Shown here: piece after piece, positions 16,874-22,360 of the stretch
Position numbering within the stretch: position 1 is the stretch's first letter
Layout of the letters: each line of letters opens with the position of its first letter
IMG/VR virus record: IMGVR_UViG_3300030107_001363
Coordinates: 18,849 to 44,622 of that record
Strand: one strand, 5' to 3'
Source: a virus
DNA: 25,774 bases
The notes under the pieces: generated by a model
Database searches by the model: none
The model's input: the letters and a program-made list of their open reading frames with translations, nothing else
Told to the model about the DNA's origin: nothing
Made by a program: the position numbers and the translations under genes

Positions 16874-17175
16874 TGTTTATAAGAAGTAAACGTGCAAGAA
16901 ATCAAGATGGTACATTCAAGAAGGATGTCAGGTGGACACCTTGGTCTGAATCATGGGAGTATAAAATGAGCGAAGACCTTAAAGATATGTTAGAGCGTAC
17001 AGCTTGGACATTTGTAGAGGCGTTCATCGGTGCTTTGACAGTTGCACCTCTCGTTGGTGTAGAAGCTGAAACATTACAGCTTGCTGCATTAGCAGGTGGT
17101 GGTGCAGCATTAGCAGTTATTAAAACATATGCTAAGAAACAAATATCCGGTGGCACTCAGAAAGCGAGTAAGTAA
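16873..17175 (+). CDS. r1t-like holin
   Basis: This is a 100-residue protein starting in a TAATG overlap with the DUF5675-like gene. A basic, aromatic N-terminus of ~30 residues precedes DLKDMLERTAWTFVEAF, which resembles the helix that opens r1t-type holins of phages of Gram-positive bacteria. Two hydrophobic stretches follow (~46-58 and ~68-84, LQLAALAGGGAALAVI), then a basic tail. Pore formation in the inner membrane is the family role. The long basic N-terminus is unusual; an internal ATG at 16966 (residue 32) would remove it. The next gene starts one base after the stop (TAAATG). Confidence 0.7.
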   Translation: MFIRSKRARNQDGTFKKDVRWTPWSESWEYKMSEDLKDMLERTAWTFVEAFIGALTVAPLVGVEAETLQLAALAGGGAALAVIKTYAKKQISGGTQKASK

Positions 17176-17310
17176 ATGCCACACGGTAAAGGTAAAAATT
17201 CTTTAGTTGCTAACATACATAGGCGTAAAGTGCAAGGCAAAAGCCGTAGCAAAAAGAATACCACTATAAGCAAGAAGGCTTACAATCAAATGAAACGTGG
17301 TTGGAAGTAA
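17176..17310 (+). CDS. Small basic protein, 44 residues
   Basis: An ATG at 17176 directly follows the holin stop, and the frame ends at TAA 17308-17310, which overlaps the next ATG. About a third of residues are Lys or Arg (RRKVQGKSRSKKN, MKRGWK), and the protein has no membrane segment. Similar tiny basic proteins occur near the ends of structural regions in marine phages. Nucleic-acid or virion DNA binding is a guess. It is tightly coupled on both sides, which supports translation. Confidence 0.65.
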   Translation: MPHGKGKNSLVANIHRRKVQGKSRSKKNTTISKKAYNQMKRGWK

Positions 17311-17564
17311 TGACAGTAACTTACAGAGGTGAAAAGTTTTCAGGTTACAACAAACCTAAAGCTACACCTTCGCACAAATCTAAATCACATGCTGTATTAG
17401 CTAAGTCAGGTAATCAGGTTAAGTTGATTAGATTTGGGCAGAAAGGCGTTAAGGGTAGTCCTAAAGGTACAAAAAGAAACAAAGCTTTTAGGGCTAGACA
17501 CGCTGCGAATATCAAGAAAGGTAAGATGTCGGCTGCATATTGGGCAGCTAAGACTAAGTGGTAG
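17310..17564 (+). CDS. Conserved small basic protein of marine phages
   Basis: This is an 84-residue protein with a TAATG start at 17310; a TTG at 17301 would add three residues but is less likely. It contains GYNKPKATPSHKSKSHAVL, KLIRFGQKGVKGSP, KAFRARHAANIKKGKMSAAYW. I recognise this arrangement, especially the RFGQ.GV and RHA.NI..GKMSAAYWA segments, from small proteins in cyanophages, pelagiphages and roseophages. Their role is unknown to me. The strong positive charge suggests nucleic-acid contact. The stop overlaps a zinc-ribbon ORF by 7 nt. Confidence 0.78.
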   Translation: MTVTYRGEKFSGYNKPKATPSHKSKSHAVLAKSGNQVKLIRFGQKGVKGSPKGTKRNKAFRARHAANIKKGKMSAAYWAAKTKW

Positions 17565-17710
17565 AACGTCTAAATTGTAAGACGTGTGGAAAACTATTAA
17601 AAATACAAAGACGAATTAAAAAGTGTGTTAATCTAGGTTGTATAGATTACAATAAAATAAAAAGGAGACAACGTGCCAATAACAAAAAAAGGTATGAAGA
17701 AAGGTTATAA
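17558..17710 (+). CDS. Tiny zinc-ribbon protein (paralogue of 18809-18949)
   Basis: A 50-residue ORF with a GTG start overlaps the previous stop by 7 nt; an in-frame TAA lies directly before the GTG, fixing the start. Four cysteines are spaced C-x2-C-x12-C-x4-C (residues 7, 10, 23, 28), followed by CIDYNK and a strongly basic tail. The same spacing and a CINYNK ending occur in the minus-strand ORF at 18809-18949, so both are almost certainly real and related. Zinc binding is inferred from the cysteines; nucleic-acid binding is a guess from the basic residues. Confidence 0.72.
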   Translation: MVERLNCKTCGKLLKIQRRIKKCVNLGCIDYNKIKRRQRANNKKRYEERL

Positions 17711-17747
17711 AGGTGGGAAACGTGGTGGAAAAAAAAGAAGATACTAA
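17673..17747 (+). CDS. 24-residue highly basic peptide
   Basis: A GTG at 17673 follows AAAAGGAGA (17660-17668), one of the best ribosome sites in the window, with a 4-nt gap. The 24 codons end at TAA 17745-17747 and encode a peptide with 12 Lys/Arg and 6 Gly (KKGYKGGKRGGKKRRY). It overlaps the end of the zinc-ribbon ORF in another frame. The strong ribosome site argues for translation. The composition suggests binding to nucleic acid or to an acidic partner. Confidence 0.55.
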   Translation: MPITKKGMKKGYKGGKRGGKKRRY

Positions 17748-17922
17748 TATATTTAAAAGCCCATCATCATTAAAACGATGGGCTTTAGATTTATCAGATA
17801 GTTGTGGTAGTGTAATAGCTAACAAACCTTATAATATGGAACAAGTTCAAAAACTTATTGATAAGTTTGTTAACGATTACAACGTTAACTTAAAACCTAC
17901 CACAAAGATTACGGAGCTTTAG
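17722..17922 (+). CDS. Small protein at the convergence point
   Basis: A 66-residue ORF with a GTG start at 17722 (GTGs at 17713 and 17725 are alternatives) behind GGTGGG. The sequence looks protein-like, with helical segments (SLKRWALDLSD, MEQVQKLIDKFVNDYN). It overlaps the 24-residue ORF at its start and the convergent minus-strand gene by 14 nt at its end. A perfect terminator-like hairpin (17756-17786) lies inside its coding sequence, so it may be poorly transcribed or not a gene. No family recognised. Confidence 0.48.
   Translation: MVEKKEDTNIFKSPSSLKRWALDLSDSCGSVIANKPYNMEQVQKLIDKFVNDYNVNLKPTTKITEL
17756..17786. terminator. Bidirectional terminator-like hairpin
   Basis: AAAGCCCATC (17756-17765) pairs perfectly with GATGGGCTTT (17777-17786) across an 11-nt loop. 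A/T-rich sequence flanks both sides, so it could stop transcription from either direction. It begins 9 bp after the stop of the 24-residue ORF and lies 122 bp past the stop of the minus-strand gene ending at 17909. Confidence 0.68.
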
Positions 17923-18787
17923 CTTCTTTAAGTTTATCAATCCATTGACTAGCAATTTTCTTAGTCATCTGTCCTGTATTAACAAGAGCTTTAGCTTCTT
18001 GTGCTACTAACTCTGCAGCACCACCTTTATCTATACACTCATTGATAAGTGTGTCCATAAAGTTAGCTTGTGGTTCGCTCATTGGGTCGTTCTCCCATGC
18101 ACCACTTGGTATGTCTGCCATTTCATCTCCTTCTTTTAATGTAAAGACACTTCCGACTTTTTCTTCTACGGTTTTATCTTCCCATGGTTTCATCTTGCTT
18201 CCTTCTTCTTTGTATTTCATTACAAACTTTTCAGCTTCATCTAAGAATTTACCTTGTGTACCTGTGTCCCATGACTCTATGTCCTTGGTTGCACCGCCAA
18301 TAGTTACTTTGTTATATGCAAATTCATATGTTGTTTTAGCAAACTCTTTGTTTTCATTACACATATTAAACACTAAGTTCTTCATGTTTGTTTGCACTCT
18401 AAGTTCTTTTACAGGTTTAGAAGGGGCAGTCTTCAATGGTGGTTTTTTTTTAGTGTCTTGTGTCTTACTCATTTCCTGTTGGGAAGGTCTCTTTTTATTA
18501 CTACCTTGATACTTCCAATTAGCTAACGCTCTACCAATAGCAGAGGTTTCGCAGTTCTCTACCCATGCGTCTTTGTTAGCAAAGCCACCTTGACCTTGTG
18601 TCTCTTGTGCTATACCTGTAGCAACAAGATTGCCTTCATCATTTTGTATGTGTGCTTTAATGGTTACACAACTACCATCATCTGTTATATGTACTACATC
18701 TGTTGTAATACAACCATTTGGATTATCTTTCCAAAAAGCTTTTAATCTATCTTCGACTAATTCATAGTCATCTAAATTGAATTTCAT
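17909..18787 (-). CDS. Putative ssDNA-binding or annealing recombination protein
   Basis: This is a 292-residue protein with AAGGAAGGG just upstream of the ATG at 18787. The N-terminal ~95 residues carry a two-strand core and the motif WVENCETSAIGRALANWKY (75-93). I know this ENCETSAIGRALA motif from phage proteins annotated as ssDNA-binding, Erf- or Rad52-like. A Lys/Pro-rich linker (~95-130) follows. The C-terminal ~50 residues (SEPQANFMDTLI, then MTKKIASQWIDKL) match a short helical motif found at the ends of many phage DNA-metabolism proteins. Neighbours are a metallophosphoesterase and a zinc ribbon, fitting a recombination or replication group. It is the last gene of the minus run; its stop overlaps the convergent ORF. 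Confidence 0.55.
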   Translation of the reverse strand: MKFNLDDYELVEDRLKAFWKDNPNGCITTDVVHITDDGSCVTIKAHIQNDEGNLVATGIAQETQGQGGFANKDAWVENCETSAIGRALANWKYQGSNKKRPSQQEMSKTQDTKKKPPLKTAPSKPVKELRVQTNMKNLVFNMCNENKEFAKTTYEFAYNKVTIGGATKDIESWDTGTQGKFLDEAEKFVMKYKEEGSKMKPWEDKTVEEKVGSVFTLKEGDEMADIPSGAWENDPMSEPQANFMDTLINECIDKGGAAELVAQEAKALVNTGQMTKKIASQWIDKLKEAKAP

Positions 18788-18808
18788 AGTTCCCTTCCTT
18801 ATTAAAGT

Positions 18809-18949
18809 TTAACTTATCTTTACACGTTTCATAGTAACGTAGTTAACTTTGTTATAGTTTATGCACATCATGTTCTTACAAATTAGATGACCATGCAGAG
18901 TGGTTTTAGTCCACCCGCAACTCGCACATATTGTATCTGATGTACACAT
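18809..18949 (-). CDS. Tiny zinc-ribbon protein (paralogue of 17558-17710)
   Basis: A 46-residue ORF on the minus strand, ATG at 18949-18947 and TAA at 18811-18809. Cysteines at 8, 11, 24 and 29 give C-x2-C-x12-C-x4-C, followed by CINYNK, identical in spacing to the plus-strand ORF at 17558-17710. A conserved promoter box ends 9 nt before the ATG. It fills a gap that would otherwise be empty between the metallophosphoesterase and recombination-type genes, ending 21 bp before the latter. Zinc binding is inferred; the partner or target is unknown. Confidence 0.72.
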   Translation of the reverse strand: MCTSDTICASCGWTKTTLHGHLICKNMMCINYNKVNYVTMKRVKIS

Positions 18950-18955
18950 GTCTCT

Positions 18956-18969
18956 TTCATGATAGCAGG
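18956..18969 (-). repeat. 14-bp promoter repeat, copy 1
   Basis: On the minus strand this reads CCTGCTATCATGAA. The same 14 bases occur at 20250-20263, in both cases immediately upstream of a minus-strand start codon. The core TGCTATCAT matches the extended -10 form. Confidence 0.8.
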
Positions 18970-18986
18970 TTATTCCAAGTTGACAA
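18959..18986 (-). promoter_or_regulatory. Promoter for the zinc ribbon and recombination gene
   Basis: On the minus strand, TTGTCA (18986-18981; five of six matches to TTGACA) is separated by 16 bp from TATCAT (18964-18959), which is preceded by TG one base upstream. The predicted start is near 18952, about 3 nt before the zinc-ribbon ATG at 18949. The promoter overlaps the 3' end of the metallophosphoesterase gene. Confidence 0.62.
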
Positions 18987-20034
18987 GGTATTCAGCAGTA
19001 ACACCTTTGTCAGGTTTAACAAATAGACAAAACTGTGAAGGTCTACCCATAGATGCTAGCTGTTCTTGTGCAAATGTATTGTAGCTTTCGGTACTACCAT
19101 TACACCAAAATCTAATATCATTAATGTATTGTGTGTTGGGTGTGTGAAAGTGTCCTGCTACTGCGTAATCAAAGTCTTCCATAAGTCCTTGACTTGCTAA
19201 TGTTTTCCAACCCTGTATCTTTTTACCAAATCCATACCATGGAAACCCTGCGAATCCACGTACTTGGTCACCATGAAACATAAAAAACCTAGACTTCTTA
19301 CCCAAATCAGCTACTGTATACCACGCTTTCTCACCTTTTTTGTACGCTAAATGAAACTTTAACCTCGGCTCATTAACAAATATTTGTTTAAGTATGTTAC
19401 CTAACATAGCATCTGCATTTGTTTCAGGGTGCATGTCTTTACGACTTCTACCACCTAATGCACCATGATTACCTATAACCCAATGACACTCTACTTCATC
19501 AAAGTGTTGTAACAATCTATTAAAAAAACCATGCAAGATACGTGGTCCATCAACTGTAACCTGTGCGTATAAAGAACTATCTATTAAGTGTGCTTGTCCG
19601 GGAAATATTAATTCACCTTCTACTATGTCGCCTAATGCTAAGACAACACACTTCTTAACCGTATGACTAGCACGTTGTATGTCTGCTATATCGCATATCT
19701 TATCTGCATATCTAAGCACACGTTCCTCTGCAACGGCAGTAGAATATGTTGGTGTAACCTTTGCTAGTTGTATATCACTTAGTAAAGGAACACAAATCTC
19801 TTCATGTTTAGTTTTCTTTTTACTCTTGGTGGGAGGTTTCACAGGGCGTAAATCTAATTCTGCTATATTGGTTTGTATAGCTTCGTTCATAGCATCAATC
19901 AAATCTAGTTTCTTGTCTTTCAACCTATCTATTTGCTTACGTTGTTTCTCAATTATCTTTTTAAGTTCATCAACTTTTTCACTTGTCGCCTCTGCGATTA
20001 AATCTACTAACTCGTCTTTACTTTTTTTGACCAT
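18970..20034 (-). CDS. Metallophosphoesterase with N-terminal coiled coil
   Basis: This is a 354-residue protein. Residues ~5-60 form a charged coiled coil, followed by a Lys-rich linker. The calcineurin-like phosphoesterase core follows, with its metal motifs in order: SDIQ (86-89), GDIVEGE (135-141), GNH (188-190), HGD (254-256) and GHFH (294-297). Gln89 stands where the classical DxH has His, as in some phage members. The family includes nucleases such as SbcD/Mre11 and phosphatases; beside a recombination-type gene, a nuclease or DNA end-processing role is likely but unproven. The start overlaps the upstream 79-residue gene by 28 nt and has no clear ribosome site, so translation is probably coupled. 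Confidence 0.85.
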   Translation of the reverse strand: MVKKSKDELVDLIAEATSEKVDELKKIIEKQRKQIDRLKDKKLDLIDAMNEAIQTNIAELDLRPVKPPTKSKKKTKHEEICVPLLSDIQLAKVTPTYSTAVAEERVLRYADKICDIADIQRASHTVKKCVVLALGDIVEGELIFPGQAHLIDSSLYAQVTVDGPRILHGFFNRLLQHFDEVECHWVIGNHGALGGRSRKDMHPETNADAMLGNILKQIFVNEPRLKFHLAYKKGEKAWYTVADLGKKSRFFMFHGDQVRGFAGFPWYGFGKKIQGWKTLASQGLMEDFDYAVAGHFHTPNTQYINDIRFWCNGSTESYNTFAQEQLASMGRPSQFCLFVKPDKGVTAEYLVNLE

Positions 20035-20246
20035 TTGCTTATCGTACTTTCATCTACTTTAGTTCCAAAGTTTTCTCTAAGGATTGTTGTTACTACACTA
20101 GGAGATATGTCTTTTCCTAATTTGATTTGTTTTTCAAGCTCATCTATGAAGTCTTTAGCATCATCATTTAATCGTGCGTAAAAGGTTTTGTTAAGACTAC
20201 CAACTGTTGCACGTTCTATGAGTTCATTGATTTCATGGTTGTCCAT
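20007..20246 (-). CDS. Small HTH-like protein
   Basis: This is a 79-residue protein. Residues ~45-76 (ISPSVVTTILRENFGTKVDESTISKWSKKVK) have the look of a helix-turn-helix, with the recognition helix near DESTISKWSKK. The N-terminal half is acidic and helical. It is the first gene after a terminator and control region, has no ribosome site, and its ATG falls exactly at the predicted RNA start of an extended -10 promoter, so the message is probably leaderless. It may regulate the nearby palindromes or act as a DNA-binding partner of the metallophosphoesterase that it overlaps by 28 nt. A terminase small subunit is a less likely alternative. Confidence 0.65.
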   Translation of the reverse strand: MDNHEINELIERATVGSLNKTFYARLNDDAKDFIDELEKQIKLGKDISPSVVTTILRENFGTKVDESTISKWSKKVKTS

Positions 20247-20249
20247 GTG

Positions 20250-20263
20250 TTCATGATAGCAGG
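20250..20263 (-). repeat. 14-bp promoter repeat, copy 2
   Basis: CCTGCTATCATGAA on the minus strand, identical to 18956-18969. Here it ends 3 nt before the ATG of the 79-residue gene. Confidence 0.8.
20253..20261 (-). promoter_or_regulatory. Leaderless extended -10 promoter of the HTH-like gene
   Basis: TGCTATCAT on the minus strand, with the hexamer at 20258-20253 and 6 nt to the ATG at 20246. The expected RNA start is the A of the ATG. No -35 is seen. A palindrome (20266-20283) covers the spacer and the -35 position, as an operator would. Confidence 0.62.
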
Positions 20264-20265
20264 AT

Positions 20266-20283
20266 ATCGCACACGAGGGCGAT
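20266..20283. repeat. Inverted repeat over the promoter upstream region
   Basis: ATCGC (20266-20270) and GCGAT (20279-20283) form an inverted repeat with an 8-nt spacer. It lies 5 bp upstream of the TG of the leaderless promoter and shares the ATCG/CGAT core with two other palindromes in the same gap. Repressor or origin-protein binding is possible. Confidence 0.45.
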
Positions 20284-20284
20284 T

Positions 20285-20318
20285 AAAAAAAAAATAAAAA
20301 CATATCGCCTGTGCGATA
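20285..20318 (-). terminator. Second minus-strand terminator-like hairpin
   Basis: TATCGC (20303-20308) and GCGATA (20313-20318) pair across CTGT. On the minus strand the stem is followed by TGTTTTTATTTTTTTTTT, formed by the A-tracts at 20285-20300. It follows the first terminator by about 36 bp. The palindrome also fits TATCG-N6-CGATA, shared with the first terminator. Confidence 0.6.
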
Positions 20319-20353
20319 CAAAAGAAATAAAAAACCCCCTCGCGAAAGAGACC

Positions 20354-20394
20354 AAAAAAAAAGGTGCAGTATCGTTTGCACGATACCACACCTT
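20354..20394 (-). terminator. Strong terminator after the VWA gene
   Basis: Nested inverted repeat: AAGGTG (20361-20366) with CACCTT (20389-20394), and GTATCGT (20369-20375) with ACGATAC (20380-20386), separated by a 2x2 internal loop and a 4-nt apical loop. On the minus strand it is followed by nine T (20362-20354). It lies 44 bp beyond the VWA stop, closing the minus-strand operon. Confidence 0.85.
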
Positions 20395-20437
20395 CTTATG
20401 TAGCTAGACTAAGCGAGACAAGTCTAGCCACTTAGAC

Positions 20438-22360
20438 TTATCTATTGCGTATAGTCTTAGCAAATTCTTTCGCCTCATGTATGTCTTGTAAGATAACTAT
20501 GTCATGCTTACGACACAATTCCTCACAATAGTCTCTTAGTTCATCACTATACACGTAGGAATTTTTCCCATTACTGCTGTAAGCTACCACTTCCATGTCG
20601 CTTACAAGCATACGTGGTTTTGGTTGTGATGCTAACCATAGTATTGCAGGTACATCTACAAAGTTTTCACCATATCCACGAGAGCGTATGAACGTATCAT
20701 CATAGTTCTCAATGGTGCGTTGGTTTTTAGCAAACACTTCAATAACACCTTCAGGTAAGTTATTGTTTCTAGCGTAAGTTTCGCCAACACCTGCATATCC
20801 TACTATTGATGAAGCAGGTAACAATGATATGACTTCCTCAATGTCTTGTGCATTGAAGTGCATACTACCACTACAATCTATGGCTACTGTACCACCTTTG
20901 AGACTTTGGCGTTTTCTAGCAAACACATGCTTGTCAGTAACCCACCTGTTAATGTACTTAGGTACTGCACCTACATCACTAGGTCTGTTTCTACGCACAC
21001 GTAAAGCACCTGCTAAGTCTTTGGTAAGAGTACCATTTAGAAATGTAGCATTTGCCCACCTGTGCCTACCTGCACTAACCTGTATATCGGTGTCTTTTCT
21101 AGTAAGTTCCTCAACTGCATTATCAATTTGTGTCATGATGTTGTCAGCTTTGTAATGCTTGGGTACAAATTCTTCACCTTCCATGTTCTCAATGGTTTTA
21201 GGCAGAAGTTTTCCATACTCATCAAAGCTACCTTCACACAAGGACTGATACAACGCAGCAAGTTGCTTTACATGCTTGTTGTATTTAGCTAACCCTCTAG
21301 GTACAACTGTGTTGTAAGGTATAACTCTCCATTGATACCTATGAACAACATCAATTACTTCTCGTATATTGATTAACCTTCTAAGTATCTCTGCATATTC
21401 CAATCCACCCATACCTGTGTGTAAAAATTCTAAAACTTCTACACAATGTAATGGTTGTCTTAGTACGCCAATGGAATACTTTACATCTGTGTGATTCATT
21501 ACTTTCCACAATATCTCAACTTCAGTTGGTGTCCATCTTGAAGTGAGAGGTTTTTCTAAATACTTCCTCTTGACACTCAAGTATCCGTTAATGTCATGGT
21601 CAGTAGTTTGCTTATCACTATCGTCATAGTCTTGTGCATTTCGCAAACAATCAATCAACGCATCTAAGTATTCAATAAAGTTATTACTATCCCTGTACAT
21701 AGTAAGAGACAATATTTGTCCTACTTGTTGTACAGGTGTATTCTCATACTGTAACCAAGCATGTACTGATTGCATGATAATGTCATAGCAAATGTATTCT
21801 TTTGCATTTACTTTACGTGGAACATTACCACGACTATTGTAATTCCAAGTCCAAGTGCCTTGTTCCTTACGCTCTTGCATGAGCTTATCATGTTCTTTCC
21901 TAGCTTCTTTGTTAGCTAGATTGTACTCAGCACGATACCATCTGTGCATAGCGTAAGCACGTTCCAAGTATTCTTTCTGTATCATCGATGTTCCTTGAAA
22001 CTTAGGCAAAGGAAACATTTCTTTGTACATTACATGAGTACGAATTGTCCTAGCATGATTAACTCTAGGTTTATCAGCATTTACCTTTGGTACGGAATAA
22101 TGAGAAATCTTTCTACTATTTTCCTCATCACGTTTCTGTACTTTGTTAATCAATTTGTTGTAAGGCTCAAAGAACTCTATGAGTTCTGTTATGCTAATGA
22201 GATTGCAATCACAATGTTCATCATCTATCGTAACTGCAGTAGCTTTCTTACGATTGATACTAGGTTTGTTCTGACCTAGAGTTACTTGATACTCTTGTTT
22301 GTCAAGTATCTCAGGGTACAACATGCCTTGTACTTTGCGTGATTTACTCATCTTTCGCAT
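20438..22360 (-). CDS. VWA-domain protein, partner of the MoxR-like ATPase
   Basis: This is a 640-residue protein. The first ~480 residues are mostly helical and unlike any family I know. Residues ~487-625 form a von Willebrand A domain: VAIDCSGSM holds the DxSxS metal site (Asp495), VSDMEV holds the later Asp (~588), and the middle Thr position is replaced by a GENF segment. Such proteins bind a MoxR/CobS-type ATPase and pass its force to a target. The start overlaps the ATPase stop by 17 nt; an ATG at 22351 would give an 8-nt overlap, as at other junctions here. Two terminators follow. A CobT role is unlikely because no cobalamin genes are near. Substrate unknown. Confidence 0.82.
   Translation of the reverse strand: MRKMSKSRKVQGMLYPEILDKQEYQVTLGQNKPSINRKKATAVTIDDEHCDCNLISITELIEFFEPYNKLINKVQKRDEENSRKISHYSVPKVNADKPRVNHARTIRTHVMYKEMFPLPKFQGTSMIQKEYLERAYAMHRWYRAEYNLANKEARKEHDKLMQERKEQGTWTWNYNSRGNVPRKVNAKEYICYDIIMQSVHAWLQYENTPVQQVGQILSLTMYRDSNNFIEYLDALIDCLRNAQDYDDSDKQTTDHDINGYLSVKRKYLEKPLTSRWTPTEVEILWKVMNHTDVKYSIGVLRQPLHCVEVLEFLHTGMGGLEYAEILRRLINIREVIDVVHRYQWRVIPYNTVVPRGLAKYNKHVKQLAALYQSLCEGSFDEYGKLLPKTIENMEGEEFVPKHYKADNIMTQIDNAVEELTRKDTDIQVSAGRHRWANATFLNGTLTKDLAGALRVRRNRPSDVGAVPKYINRWVTDKHVFARKRQSLKGGTVAIDCSGSMHFNAQDIEEVISLLPASSIVGYAGVGETYARNNNLPEGVIEVFAKNQRTIENYDDTFIRSRGYGENFVDVPAILWLASQPKPRMLVSDMEVVAYSSNGKNSYVYSDELRDYCEELCRKHDIVILQDIHEAKEFAKTIRNR

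Noticed and set aside
18883-18960. 25-residue minus ORF starting at the ATG inside the TATCAT box
   Set aside because: It overlaps the promoter, has no motif, and conflicts with the zinc-ribbon frame supported by a paralogue.
20329-20353. CTC-GCGAAA-GAG as a further hairpin terminator
   Set aside because: Only three base pairs can form; too weak to support.
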